From: Deltaproteobacteria bacterium
GTDB lineage: Bacteria > Desulfobacterota > Desulfobulbia > Desulfobulbales > Desulfobulbaceae
Length of the DNA stretch: 64,000 nt
Direction: 5' to 3'
Assembly: GCA_024280455.1 (NCBI GenBank)
Contig: JAJRQC010000135.1
Coordinates: 1-64,000, forward strand
The notes under the pieces were generated by a model. It saw only the letters and a list, made by a program, of their open reading frames with translations. It did no database searches and was not told the origin of the DNA. The stretch's first letter is position 1. Each line of letters starts with the position of its first letter. Positions 17,339 to 26,327 of the stretch are shown piece by piece. A program made the position numbers and the translations under genes.

Positions 17339-18283
17339 TTGGACGTTTCTGTTGTTATTCCCCTCCTGAACGAGGAAAAAAATATACCTATTCTCTATGA
17401 TGAATTAACAGAGACGTTACAGAAAACCGGTCTGGAGTATGAACTGGTCTTTGTAGATGACGGCAGCACCGAGTCCAGTCTGCAAATCCTTGAAGGGCTA
17501 CAGCAGAAGGATTCACATCTCTGTGTGGTCTCCCTACGGAAAAATTTTGGTCAGACTGCAGCGATGACCGCCGGCTTTGACATGGCGGAAGGTGATATTA
17601 TAATTGCCATGGATGCGGACCTGCAAAACGATCCGGCCGATATTCCCATGTTGCTTGAAAAAATTAACGAAGGGGTCGATATGGTCACCGGCTGGCGATA
17701 TAACCGCCAGGATCCATTTTTCAGCCGGAGGCTCCCCTCAAAAATCGCTAACAGGATCATCTCCTGGGCAACCGGTGTCCATCTTCATGATTATGGCTGC
17801 ACCTTAAAGGCGTTTCGGCGCGATGTGATTGAGAATATAAAGCTCTATGGCGAGATGCATCGTTTTATCCCGGCCATAGCCAGTGCCATGGGGGTCTCCA
17901 TTGCCGAGGTCAAGGTCAATCACCGCTCAAGACGGTTTGGAACCTCGAAATACGGTATCTCAAGAACCCTGCGGGTGATCCTGGATCTCATTACTGTAAA
18001 GTTTCTGTTGAACTATTCCACCCGGCCGATTCATGTCTTTGGTACAATAGGCTTTATTTCAGGTTCCGTAGGGATGCTGATGGCCATTGTCCTGACCTTT
18101 CAACGTCAAGTCTACGGAATTCCACTCTCAGACCGTCCTCTGCTGCTTCTTGCTGTTCTTTTAATTTTTGTTGGTGTACAGTTTGTTACCATCGGTCTGG
18201 TCGCTGAAATGCTGGCCAGGACATACCATGAGTCACAGAATAAGCCGACGTATTATGTGCGTAGAATTATAGGAAGGGAGTGA
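17339..18283 (+). CDS. GT2 polyprenyl-phosphate glycosyltransferase (ArnC/DPM1-like)
   Basis: A 314-residue enzyme expected to move a sugar from a nucleotide donor to undecaprenyl phosphate on the inner membrane. The GT-A domain starts DVSVVIPLLNEEKNIPILYD, has FVDDGSTESS and the D-x-D segment IIAMDADLQNDPADIP (about residues 87-102). Two C-terminal membrane helices follow (from IHVFGTIGFISGS and LLLLAVLLIFVGVQF), the ArnC/GtrB layout. The start is TTG 17339 with GAGG at 17327-17330. The lipid-linked sugar would suit a GT39/ArnT-like transferase such as those encoded at 19913 and 25223. It overlaps the next gene by GTGA. Confidence 0.85.
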   Translation: MDVSVVIPLLNEEKNIPILYDELTETLQKTGLEYELVFVDDGSTESSLQILEGLQQKDSHLCVVSLRKNFGQTAAMTAGFDMAEGDIIIAMDADLQNDPADIPMLLEKINEGVDMVTGWRYNRQDPFFSRRLPSKIANRIISWATGVHLHDYGCTLKAFRRDVIENIKLYGEMHRFIPAIASAMGVSIAEVKVNHRSRRFGTSKYGISRTLRVILDLITVKFLLNYSTRPIHVFGTIGFISGSVGMLMAIVLTFQRQVYGIPLSDRPLLLLAVLLIFVGVQFVTIGLVAEMLARTYHESQNKPTYYVRRIIGRE

Positions 18284-19128
18284 AGGTATTTGTTGCTATG
18301 AATTTTTTATCTGATACGTTGTCGGCCTCATGTCGCTGGCACATGACTACGGTATTATGCCTGTTGTTTATTTTTTTGTCAGGTGGAATTGGCTTCGCCG
18401 CACCGGGCGGAGAGTCCGCATCCTTTCCTTCACCGGAGCTGCAGCTGGTCTGGTCCGCTGACTACGGCAAGGGTGAGCAGGTTTTTTTCAGTAGGTACAA
18501 TGGAAAAGATTGGACAATTCCTGTCCAGATCTCCGAGGGGAAACAATTTGTCTTCAAGCCCGTCAGTGCTGTTGGTGATGATGGGAAGATCTGGGTTATC
18601 TGGCCGGAGAGTGGAAAAAAGGGAAATACCCTGCAATTTTCAGTGTACCGGAACTCCAGCTGGTCCCGGCCGCAACCAATTGGAACAGGGCTGGACGATA
18701 ACCGTGCCGTTACCGTTATTGTAGATACGAGCGGCAGGCCATGGCTTGCCTGGACCGGAGCAAAAAAATCCTACTCCGATGTTTTCTGGTCGCGTTGGAA
18801 CGGGACGGATTGGGATACTCCGGTAATGGCCCATAAAGAAAATAATGTACCTGATCTTCATCCGGAACTTGCCCTTGATGATTCCGGTCGCCTTATTCTT
18901 TCCTGGCAGACATATATGGGGGGGGGATATCGTACAATCATGCAGGAGTGGGATGGACGGAAGTGGAAAACATTCCAGCCTGATGTAAAAAAAAAGAGCG
19001 CGATGAAAAGAAGTCCAGAACTAAAGAATATGCCGCCGTTGCCTGAATTTATTAAAGAATTCCAGAAGGCCACGCTTTTTATGAAAACAAAAGAAGGCGC
19101 CGGGTCTATTCCGCTTCCTCTCTTATAA
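18280..19128 (+). CDS. Exported beta-propeller-like protein
   Basis: A 282-residue protein beginning at GTG 18280 (AGGAAGGGA upstream, overlapping the previous stop) or at ATG 18298. A signal peptide or anchor covers roughly residues 20-47 (LCLLFIFLSGGIGFAA). The rest shows repeated Asp-box-like strands: YNGKDWTIPVQIS, DDGKIWVIWPESG, NSSWSRPQPIGTG, TSGRPWLAWTG, WNGTDWDTPV, DSGRLILSWQT. This pattern resembles sialidase-like or fucose-lectin-like propellers, but catalytic residues cannot be assigned. Its coupling to an undecaprenyl glycosyltransferase suggests a role with a surface sugar. Confidence 0.6.
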   Translation: MKVFVAMNFLSDTLSASCRWHMTTVLCLLFIFLSGGIGFAAPGGESASFPSPELQLVWSADYGKGEQVFFSRYNGKDWTIPVQISEGKQFVFKPVSAVGDDGKIWVIWPESGKKGNTLQFSVYRNSSWSRPQPIGTGLDDNRAVTVIVDTSGRPWLAWTGAKKSYSDVFWSRWNGTDWDTPVMAHKENNVPDLHPELALDDSGRLILSWQTYMGGGYRTIMQEWDGRKWKTFQPDVKKKSAMKRSPELKNMPPLPEFIKEFQKATLFMKTKEGAGSIPLPLL

Positions 19129-19145
19129 GTTATTGTGTTTGACCA

Positions 19146-19889
19146 ATGATCTGTGTTGAGAAGACGGTACTGAGTCGTTTGTTTCGTTTGTGTTTGAGCC
19201 TGATTTCGCTCATCCTGATTCCGGGAGCCGGCTTCTGTCAGGCCGGAGTCATCATTGGCTTTGGGGATAGCCTGACCGAGGGCTGTGATGTTCTGTCGGG
19301 TGGAGACTGCGGCTGGGTCGGTGGAACCGGATATACAGGAGAACTGGAGTCCCTGTTGACCTCAAACGGGTACAATTACAATGTATACAATTTTGGCAAG
19401 GGGGGGGAGACCACCGCTGATGCCCTGACGGATGGAAGGTTTGACAGCGTTCTGAATGAGACATGTAATCAGGGTGCAAAATATATCCTGCTTCTTGAAG
19501 GCACCAATGACCTTTTGCATGGTGCCAGCGGCCTGGATGTCAAGTTTAATCTCGGGGAAATGATCAGGAAGAGCCGGGACAAGGGGGTAGAACCCCTGCT
19601 GGCCACGATAACACCGGATCCGAACCCGGAGCACAGCTATAAGAATATACCCTTAATGAATGATTATATTCGTGCTTTGGCTGCTGAAAAAGATGTTGTT
19701 CTGGTTGACTTGAACAGTGCCATGGCCCCCTATTGGGATACTTACACAAATCCACGGGCCTGTTATAACGATCTGCTCCATCCCAATCCCACCGGCTTTG
19801 ATGCCATGGCTGCCGTCTGGTACGCGACTCTGGCCGAGTTGTTGCCCCGTCCATTGACCTGGCTCCATCTTCTGCTTAAAACTCCGTAA
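19146..19889 (+). CDS. Exported SGNH/GDSL hydrolase
   Basis: A 247-residue esterase-like protein. The signal peptide ends near residue 35 (LILIPGAGFCQA). SGNH block I is GFGDSLTEG with the nucleophilic Ser, block III is LLEGTNDLLHG with the oxyanion Asn, and block V is NDLLHPNPTGF with the catalytic Asp and His. Such enzymes remove or transfer acyl groups, for example from glycans in the periplasm. It lies 17 bases after the propeller-like gene and 23 before the GT39-like gene, and probably shares their transcript. Confidence 0.85.
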   Translation: MICVEKTVLSRLFRLCLSLISLILIPGAGFCQAGVIIGFGDSLTEGCDVLSGGDCGWVGGTGYTGELESLLTSNGYNYNVYNFGKGGETTADALTDGRFDSVLNETCNQGAKYILLLEGTNDLLHGASGLDVKFNLGEMIRKSRDKGVEPLLATITPDPNPEHSYKNIPLMNDYIRALAAEKDVVLVDLNSAMAPYWDTYTNPRACYNDLLHPNPTGFDAMAAVWYATLAELLPRPLTWLHLLLKTP

Positions 19890-19912
19890 CAACACGAGGT
19901 CGATCCTCATTC

Positions 19913-22696
19913 ATGCAGACAAGGTTCTCTTTTCGATTGGCTCTGGCCGGTATCCTGCTGTCTGCCGCATTCCTGCTTCTTGCCGGGTCGTGGTACTGTT
20001 ACACCTCGACATTCGACACCGCCACCGTCGGTCTGATGGGGGTCAATATCCTCCATGGGGAACGACCGCTGTTTTATTATGGCCAGCCCTATTTCGGTGC
20101 TCTGGAGGCATATCTTGCCGCCTTGTATCTTTTTGTATTTGGTTTTTCCGAATTTGTCGTGAGTCTGTCCCCCATTACCTTTGCTCTGGGTTGGGTTTTT
20201 TTCTCCTATCTCCTCTTTACTCGTATTCACAGCCGGACAGCCGGGCTGATCGCCGCCGCCTGCACCGGGTTCCCAGGATATTATATATTCTGGTATTCCA
20301 TTGCCACCTACGGAGGCTATTCGGCAATTTTATGTATCGGCACGGCTATTCTCTGGCTCTGCCTGCGGATGCTGCAGGAAAATGTACAAAAGAAATCTCT
20401 GGTCCTCCATAGTCTGGGTCTCGGTCTTCTGATCGGACTTGGAATCTGGGTTCATCCCCTGACCTTTCCCTATATCGCCATCGGGGCCGGTATATTGGGG
20501 ATCTTTGTTGTTAAAGAGCGGTTCCGCCCGGACATTCTTCTGTCGCTGGCTCTGGCGGTTCTCATCGCCCTGACAGGGTTTCTCCCCTTTTACATTGAAA
20601 CAGGATCTTTTTTCGGAGGGGTGTCGGAGAGTGTACAACTCTCCTGGGCTTTCATTCTCAAGGCGCTTTCCAACCTGTTTGCGGTTAATATTTTTGAACT
20701 GGTCGTCTGGAATTTCAGGCATACCTTTCAATCCCAGGGGACCAGATATCTCATTGAGTACGGAAGTCTTGCTCTACTTTGGGCCGCATTTTTTCTGGCT
20801 CTGTATGCCGTGATAACCACCGGTAGAAGAGTGTTCAAAAAATACAATGCCCTTGTCCCGCTTTCCTATTGTCTGCTTTTTCTGGCCTTGTATGTCCAGC
20901 ATCACATGGCAACAGTCAAGGCTCCGCGTTATGCCATCGGCTTCTGGTCCATGCTTCTCTGCAGCCTCTGGATATCCGCCATCAGCGGCCAGACAAGGCG
21001 TGGCTTAAAAAAGGTTGCCATTGGACTGTTCTGTCTCTGGATCGGGTATCAGATCACCGGCACGGTTTTATTCATAACCGGTAACCGTAGCGGAACCCAG
21101 GCTGAACAGGCGACGGTCCGTGACGTTGTCAGCGCGGCCCGGAAAAAAAATCTGACAGATGTCGTTACCTTCGGCGATCCTGTATTCGGTCTCAAAAGTC
21201 TTAAATTCAGCATGTTTTCGCAAAACGAGATAGCTTTTTCCCATGCGGATCTGGAGCGGTATCAAGAAAATGCCCAAGTCGCTGAAACAGACCTGAACCG
21301 GGGATACCTCACAACTGCGGGGTACAAAACCGCTCTGGAAAAGATCCTGAACGAGCTGAGGGTCGGCTTTAATGAGGAAAAGATTCACAACTTTTTTCTC
21401 TTCAGCGGCTTGCAGCCGGAACAGCAGTTTATCATGCGATCAATACCGGCGAAGGAGATACAGCCCGCTTCGGCAACGGATGAGAAGAGGCTGGAAATTG
21501 AACGGTTGCTTGTTGATCGTAGTCAGGATATGCGTCCACCATTGAAGGACATGGCCGGACAATCCCTTTTTTTTGATACAGGAACGGTGAGAAAACTCTG
21601 CGGACTGTGGATGTTTACCCCCCAGGACCCGTCGGCTATGAGATGGAACGGGCCGGGGCAATTTGAAGTTTCAGTCTCAACCGATGGGGTTCAGTACCAG
21701 GCCGTCCATCGATCTCTGCCTGGAACCGCAAATGGTTTCCATGCTGGTCCGGCTGTCTATATCGGCGGGCCGTGGGGGAAGAAAGAGGTTCTGTTTTCCC
21801 CTGTTTTCGCCCGTTACGTCCAGATTACCTTTATTGGGAAAAGTTCATCCCCGGCAACAGAGTTATTTTTATTTCAGACGGATGGTTCGTTGCGAAAAGA
21901 TGATCCTGAACAAATTGCGAAACTAGCCAGGGTGGTCCGAGAGCAGGATCTTGATTTTGTACTGGCTGACCGCTGGGTGAGCGCAGGATTACGTGAATCG
22001 TTCAGGGGAACTGCAAGGGCGGATATCGCTTTGTCCCGGCACAGCACCAGATTTAAAAACAAACCGTTGCGCCGTTTTATCCGGCCGCAGAAAGGACAGG
22101 GCTTGGTCTGTGACCGGTCTGTTGCCGAAGAATGCGAGCAAGCCTTAAAAAGAGAATATGGACAGGCCGTACTCTCGAAGCGATTTGATCTGGGAAATTA
22201 TGTTCTTTTCAGCCTTGCAGCTGCCGAGTTGAATGCTGCTCTTATGGATCGTTCAGCACTGCTCTGGAATGGCCATGTCCCGTTGCAGACGCGAAATATG
22301 ACTCTCCTTGCTCCGTGGTTCAACAAGTTAGGAGTACCGATATGGAAAGCCGATTTTACACCGACAAAGGGTGTCTATCATGATTCCTGGACCAATGGCA
22401 AAGGGTTATTTTATGACCTTGCTTATAGGGTTAACCATGGAAAAGATCGGGAGCTTGTCCTCTATACCCATGGCTGGCGGCCCGCAGCAAATGTCGCCGA
22501 CCTGCAGCTCAGGGTTCTGGTCAACAATGATACTCCCTTGCCATTCAAGGAGAAAAAGGAAAAGGCGTATATCTTTTCCCTGCCCGAAGATCTGACCGAA
22601 CTGGACAGCATCACCGTTGAATCAACAACCTTTGTTCCCAACAGTCAGGATGCGCGGAGTCTTGGTCTCGATATTGACCGGATAGAAATTCAATGA
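19913..22696 (+). CDS. Large GT39-like membrane glycosyltransferase with C-terminal beta domains
   Basis: A 927-residue protein. The first ~390 residues are hydrophobic, with about ten helices; the early loop FDTATVGLMGVNILHGERPL resembles the acidic first loop of GT39/ArnT-like enzymes, which use polyprenyl-phosphate sugars in the periplasm. The soluble part contains a discoidin-like stretch around residues 550-660 (LCGLWMFTPQDPSAMRW, FEVSVSTDGVQYQAVH, FARYVQITFIG) and a second beta-rich region at the end (LVLYTHGWRPAANVADL). It ends 122 bases from a convergent gene of similar layout. The catalytic assignment is by topology and the first loop only. Confidence 0.6.
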   Translation: MQTRFSFRLALAGILLSAAFLLLAGSWYCYTSTFDTATVGLMGVNILHGERPLFYYGQPYFGALEAYLAALYLFVFGFSEFVVSLSPITFALGWVFFSYLLFTRIHSRTAGLIAAACTGFPGYYIFWYSIATYGGYSAILCIGTAILWLCLRMLQENVQKKSLVLHSLGLGLLIGLGIWVHPLTFPYIAIGAGILGIFVVKERFRPDILLSLALAVLIALTGFLPFYIETGSFFGGVSESVQLSWAFILKALSNLFAVNIFELVVWNFRHTFQSQGTRYLIEYGSLALLWAAFFLALYAVITTGRRVFKKYNALVPLSYCLLFLALYVQHHMATVKAPRYAIGFWSMLLCSLWISAISGQTRRGLKKVAIGLFCLWIGYQITGTVLFITGNRSGTQAEQATVRDVVSAARKKNLTDVVTFGDPVFGLKSLKFSMFSQNEIAFSHADLERYQENAQVAETDLNRGYLTTAGYKTALEKILNELRVGFNEEKIHNFFLFSGLQPEQQFIMRSIPAKEIQPASATDEKRLEIERLLVDRSQDMRPPLKDMAGQSLFFDTGTVRKLCGLWMFTPQDPSAMRWNGPGQFEVSVSTDGVQYQAVHRSLPGTANGFHAGPAVYIGGPWGKKEVLFSPVFARYVQITFIGKSSSPATELFLFQTDGSLRKDDPEQIAKLARVVREQDLDFVLADRWVSAGLRESFRGTARADIALSRHSTRFKNKPLRRFIRPQKGQGLVCDRSVAEECEQALKREYGQAVLSKRFDLGNYVLFSLAAAELNAALMDRSALLWNGHVPLQTRNMTLLAPWFNKLGVPIWKADFTPTKGVYHDSWTNGKGLFYDLAYRVNHGKDRELVLYTHGWRPAANVADLQLRVLVNNDTPLPFKEKKEKAYIFSLPEDLTELDSITVESTTFVPNSQDARSLGLDIDRIEIQ

Positions 22697-22712
22697 CCTC
22701 CCTCTCTGAAAC

Positions 22713-22788
22713 GGGTACAGACCCCAATTTCTATTGTCTAATTTATTCAATATTCTAAAAGTTGGTTGGAAATCGGGGTCTGTCCCCG
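22713..22788. repeat. Inverted GGGTCTGTCCCC-type repeat
   Basis: GGGTACAGACCCCAATTTC (22713-22731) is the near-perfect inverse of GGAAATCGGGGTCTGTCCCC (22769-22788), separated by 37 AT-rich bases. It sits between two convergent genes, so it could act as a bidirectional transcription stop or be a small mobile palindrome. I could not assign it to a named element. Confidence 0.6.
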
Positions 22789-22840
22789 TTTTACCGTTCC
22801 CGTTTTACCGTTCCCGTTTTACCGTTCCCGTTTTACCGTT
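22785..22840. repeat. Four perfect 14-bp tandem repeats
   Basis: The unit CCCGTTTTACCGTT occurs four times without a mismatch at 22785-22798, 22799-22812, 22813-22826 and 22827-22840. The last one and a half copies lie inside the 3' end of the minus-strand GT39-like gene, whose final residues KTVKRER and stop codon they encode. A copy change would alter that C-terminus or its trailer. Confidence 0.95.
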
Positions 22841-25223
22841 TTATGATAGCGTGACACCCCGGCCGGCTTGATACCGCTGGTGCGCCACCTGTTAAAATCA
22901 TCAGCTATTGTTTTGTAATCCGGGAACAGTTTGAAGGTGAGCATCTGGCAGGTGCCGTTTATACCGCTGATGACAAATCGGCCCTGATAGGGAACAAAGG
23001 GCTTGGTAAATGTGTATTCGATCCGTTGAATGCCCTTGTGTATTTGAAATGTCTGCCTGCGGCCACGGTACAACACACCCCGTGCATCTTCAAACTCGAT
23101 CGAGATTTCTGATTTGTTTGTCAGTCCATCAACTTCAGCTATGAGCCTGTAACGACCTGCGGCCAGGGCAACGCCCCACATCGGTATGCTTTTCCCGGCC
23201 GCGACCTGCCAGGAGGGCGCATGCTCCAGGTATCGGATCCGGCCCAGAGCACTGAAATATTCTTTTTTAAGCGCGGCCGGGATTGGCTCCGGTGGGGAAA
23301 GAGGACCGTCCTGACCGCCGCCGAAGATATTAAACAGCTCCACCTCCCGTTCACTGGTAAGCAGAGTCAGCCAGATGTCATTATGGGGTACCGTTATTTG
23401 GAGAGGAATGATGAAGACTTTTTCCTCATCCGGTTTCCTGCCACCGCTGGTCCTCCACTCCTTCGGATCCAGAACTACTGTTTTTTGCTGGTGGGCATCC
23501 ATCTTCACCACTGTTTTTGTATTGCCGTAGCTGATGGAAACGTTCGTCGGGTACGATCCGGAGCGGATTCCAAAGGCGTGAATTTTTGTATCAGCCGGTA
23601 GAACAAGATATCTTTTGATGGTTTTGCCGTAGTTTTCTCCGGAGATGACAAGCATTCGTTCATTACGGGGAAACGTCGGGCCGTTGATAAATATCCAGTC
23701 CTTGCCGACCGGATTTGCAACCTGCGGCAGCGGGGCAACCTTAATCGCATTCCATAGCCGGGCATCAGGCCCCTTTGCCGTATATTTGGCGTTCCTGAAT
23801 ACTGAATCCCCGGGCGGTTCAAGAAAGAGAGAACGAATTTTGTCGCTGCGGTGGGTGTAAAAGGCTTCCCGGTCATAAATAGATGGCGGCAGGTTTTGCT
23901 CAATGAACAGGTTATCCTCAAGGCGCCAGAAAAAGTTATCCTGCAGGCTGACACGGCCAAATTCAACAACTGCAAATACAACAAGGAGGATGCTGCAACC
24001 CCTGAGCAGGATATTTTTTGAGGTGCGAAGGGTGTAAAACAAAACGCAGGTAACAAGCGTGAGCGGCAGCACCAGATAGGAAAAATGGAACGGCTGCACC
24101 ACATATTTCCCGCTGAGGGAAAGGACAAAAGTCAATACGGGAAAGAGAGCAACCGAGAGCAGAAAGATCGTGTGGTTGTGCTGCTGTTTATCCGGAGAGT
24201 GTACTCCGGCAAGATATCGTTTGCCGGCAATCAGTAAACCCACAAGAGAAGAAAAACAGATGGTGTAGCCAAGAGAAGAAAGAATATAGAGGCTGTTGGC
24301 CTGAAACCCGAGCAGGGCCTTTTCCAGCCATGATTTGGCAAGGATATCGGCCGGCACGTTATAATTTTTTATAAAGGCGAAGTTGGCTGCCATGTTGCCC
24401 AGAGTTGTTTTGAAATCCAGCAACAGGTTGGGCGTGAAAAGCACTGCGCCGAGCACGGCACCTGCCCCGAGAAGACAGCTCCTCTTAACAAACAGGCGCA
24501 GCTGTCTGTCCGGCAGGAGCTCAAGAAAAAGGACCATTGCCGGGATCATGCCGACAAGCAGGCCGTTGTATTTTGCTGAAAATGCAGCCCCTACGGCAAT
24601 ACCACTGCAGAAGAGCCATATTTTTTTTGTTTTTTATCCAGGTAAAAGAGAAGGAAAAGCAAACAGAGGGCAGTAAACAGATCTACCCCGATATCACCGG
24701 TTGCAAAGTGGGTAACCGTAATGGCAAGCGGAGAAAGAGCAAGCAGAAGAAGTGCCAGCAGAACGCTTGTTTTGTCATGGACCAGCCTGTAAACAAGTCG
24801 GTAGCCAATACCCATGATGACCATGCCGTACACAACACGGAGAAAGCGGGCGCAGGTATACAGAGCGTGCTGATCCGGCCTGTCCGGGCCGAAGAAAAAA
24901 AGCAGCGGTCGCAGCAGGTATTCATCGAGATGATTCAGGCCGTATGGATAGCCGTCGTAAAAAAGGCTTCCGTAGTAACGGACATACTCACCGTTAAGAA
25001 AGTTGAACAGGGCCAGAATCTGCTTGGCCTCATCGGGATGAAAAATATATCCCTGTGCCCCCAGGCCCCGGAAAAGGCCCGAGGTCCGAAAGTAGAAGGC
25101 GACAACAAAAAGAAGTATTGCAAGCAGGGTGAAGAAGACGGTGTTTTTGCTGCGGCATTGCACCTGAGTACCCCTGGTGAGAGAAAAAAGCATGAGCAAC
25201 AGGCGGGTGCTCCCCTCAATCAA
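22819..25223 (-). pseudogene. GT39-like (ArnT/PMT-type) membrane glycosyltransferase split by a frameshift at an A8 run
   Basis: The 5' part (25223 to 24591) encodes about ten turns of GT39-like topology, with the acidic first-loop motif FHPDEAKQI and then CARFLRVVYGMVIM and TVTHFATGDIG. It ends shortly after DKKQKKYGSSAVVLP. Reading -1 from the A run, the sequence continues IWLFCSGIAVGAAFSAKYNG and joins the second frame (MIPAMVLFLELLPDR...) to 22819. The whole would be about 800 aa: helices first, then a soluble beta-rich part. The joint is C AAA AAA AAT on the minus strand (24621-24629), a canonical -1 slippery heptamer in frame. It may be a real frameshift signal, polymerase slippage, a mutation or a sequencing error. 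The start is a TTG overlapping the GT2 stop, or ATG 25193. Confidence 0.75.
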
Positions 25224-25965
25224 ACGGGCGGAAGCCTTCCCGGTAAGAAGCGCTATAGCCTGTCAACATATTGAATTTGACAATGGCCCAGATGGCTGAA
25301 CACCCGTCTTGCCAGTTGATTTTTTTCCCCTCTGCATAGGTGCGGCCAAAGTAGGAAATGGGGACTTCATAGATGCGTAATTCTTTTATTTTGGAGATTT
25401 TAGCCGTCATTTCCGGTTCAATGCCGAACCGGTTGGAGACCAGGATCATGTTACGGATAATATCGCCTCGAAAGGCTTTGTAACAGGTTTCCATGTCGGT
25501 CAGGTTGAGGTTGGTGAACATGTTGGAGAGAAAGGTCAGAAACTGATTCCCCATAAAATGCCAGAAGTAGAGGACCCGGGTGACTTCTCCCTTAAACCTG
25601 GAGCCATACACTACATCTGCCTTTCCTTCGGCAAGAGGGCGCATGAGGATTTCATAATCCTTGGGGTCGTATTCAAGATCAGCGTCCTGGATCAGAACAA
25701 CATCACCCGTTGTCAGTGCTATTCCAGCGCGGATAGCGGCACCTTTACCGGCGTTCACCTCCTGGGCGAGCAGGGTGTAGTTTTCTTTCTTCTGAACAAT
25801 TTTCTCGAGTATTTTTTTTGAGTTATCCGTGGAGCAGTCGTCTATGACAATCAGCTCATAGGCGTTTATGGACGATAATTGCTCCAACGATTCTTCAACG
25901 AGTGCCAGAATGGATTTGATGGTTTTTTCTTCGTTATATACAGGAACAACAATACTGAGTTTCAC
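25216..25965 (-). CDS. GT2 dolichol-phosphate-mannose-synthase-like transferase
   Basis: A 249-residue GT-A protein without C-terminal membrane helices. It has SIVVPVYNEEKTI at the start, VIDDCSTDNSKKI, NAGKGAAIRAGIALTTGD and the metal-binding IQDADLEYDP (about residues 92-101), which follows DPM1. It would charge a polyprenyl phosphate with a hexose. It lies directly before the split GT39-like gene (8-base overlap) and so most likely makes the lipid-linked sugar which that enzyme uses. Confidence 0.87.
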   Translation of the reverse strand: MKLSIVVPVYNEEKTIKSILALVEESLEQLSSINAYELIVIDDCSTDNSKKILEKIVQKKENYTLLAQEVNAGKGAAIRAGIALTTGDVVLIQDADLEYDPKDYEILMRPLAEGKADVVYGSRFKGEVTRVLYFWHFMGNQFLTFLSNMFTNLNLTDMETCYKAFRGDIIRNMILVSNRFGIEPEMTAKISKIKELRIYEVPISYFGRTYAEGKKINWQDGCSAIWAIVKFNMLTGYSASYREGFRPFD

Positions 25966-26221
25966 AGGGCACCTTGCTAAAGCATAAGTAAACCCGAGGC
26001 ATAAACAGGTGCTGTCGGGCGAACTATCCGTTCATTGAAATTTTTTACGATTGAAAATACATTTTGCAGGAAAACAAAAAAATATACCATATCTATAAAA
26101 AATGTACAGTGTGCCAAGATGAATTAAAATTGTCGGTGTCGTAAACGGTCTCGAAACCGACGGCGGAAAGGTTGTAAATTCTTGCATTTCCGTACAGTGC
26201 AGCAAATAGCGTTTTTTCCTT
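25966..26221. other. Intergenic stretch before the GT2/GT39 pair
   Basis: This AT-rich spacer separates the third structured repeat from the GT2 gene. It holds a small inverted pair GTCGGT / ACCGAC near 26130-26163 and AT-rich words that could include a minus-strand promoter, but no box pair good enough to call. No coding potential was seen. Confidence 0.4.
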
Positions 26222-26320
26222 TATATCCGAAAATAGCCCGCAAGGGATGCTCAGTCAGGCTATTTTCATTGTTGGTTGTGGCTGTGACGTTAAAAATCTG
26301 GTCCAGCCATGCTGGTTTAC
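26222..26320 (-). repeat. Structured interspersed repeat, copy 3 (inverted)
   Basis: On the minus strand this matches the 8516-8704 repeats: ACCAGCATGGCTGG, then a hairpin from GGCTGGAC (26308-26301) and GTCACAGCC (26288-26280), then GAAAATAGCC (26267-26258) with GGCTATTTTC (26238-26229). The 19-nt loop differs from both other copies. It begins only eight bases after the MBOAT stop codon. Confidence 0.85.
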
Positions 26321-26327
26321 GAGTCCG

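Noticed and set aside
24537-25274. 245-codon open frame opposite the split GT39-like gene
   Set aside because: The minus strand carries clear GT39-like membrane topology; the plus frame is low-complexity Lys/Gln-rich shadow.
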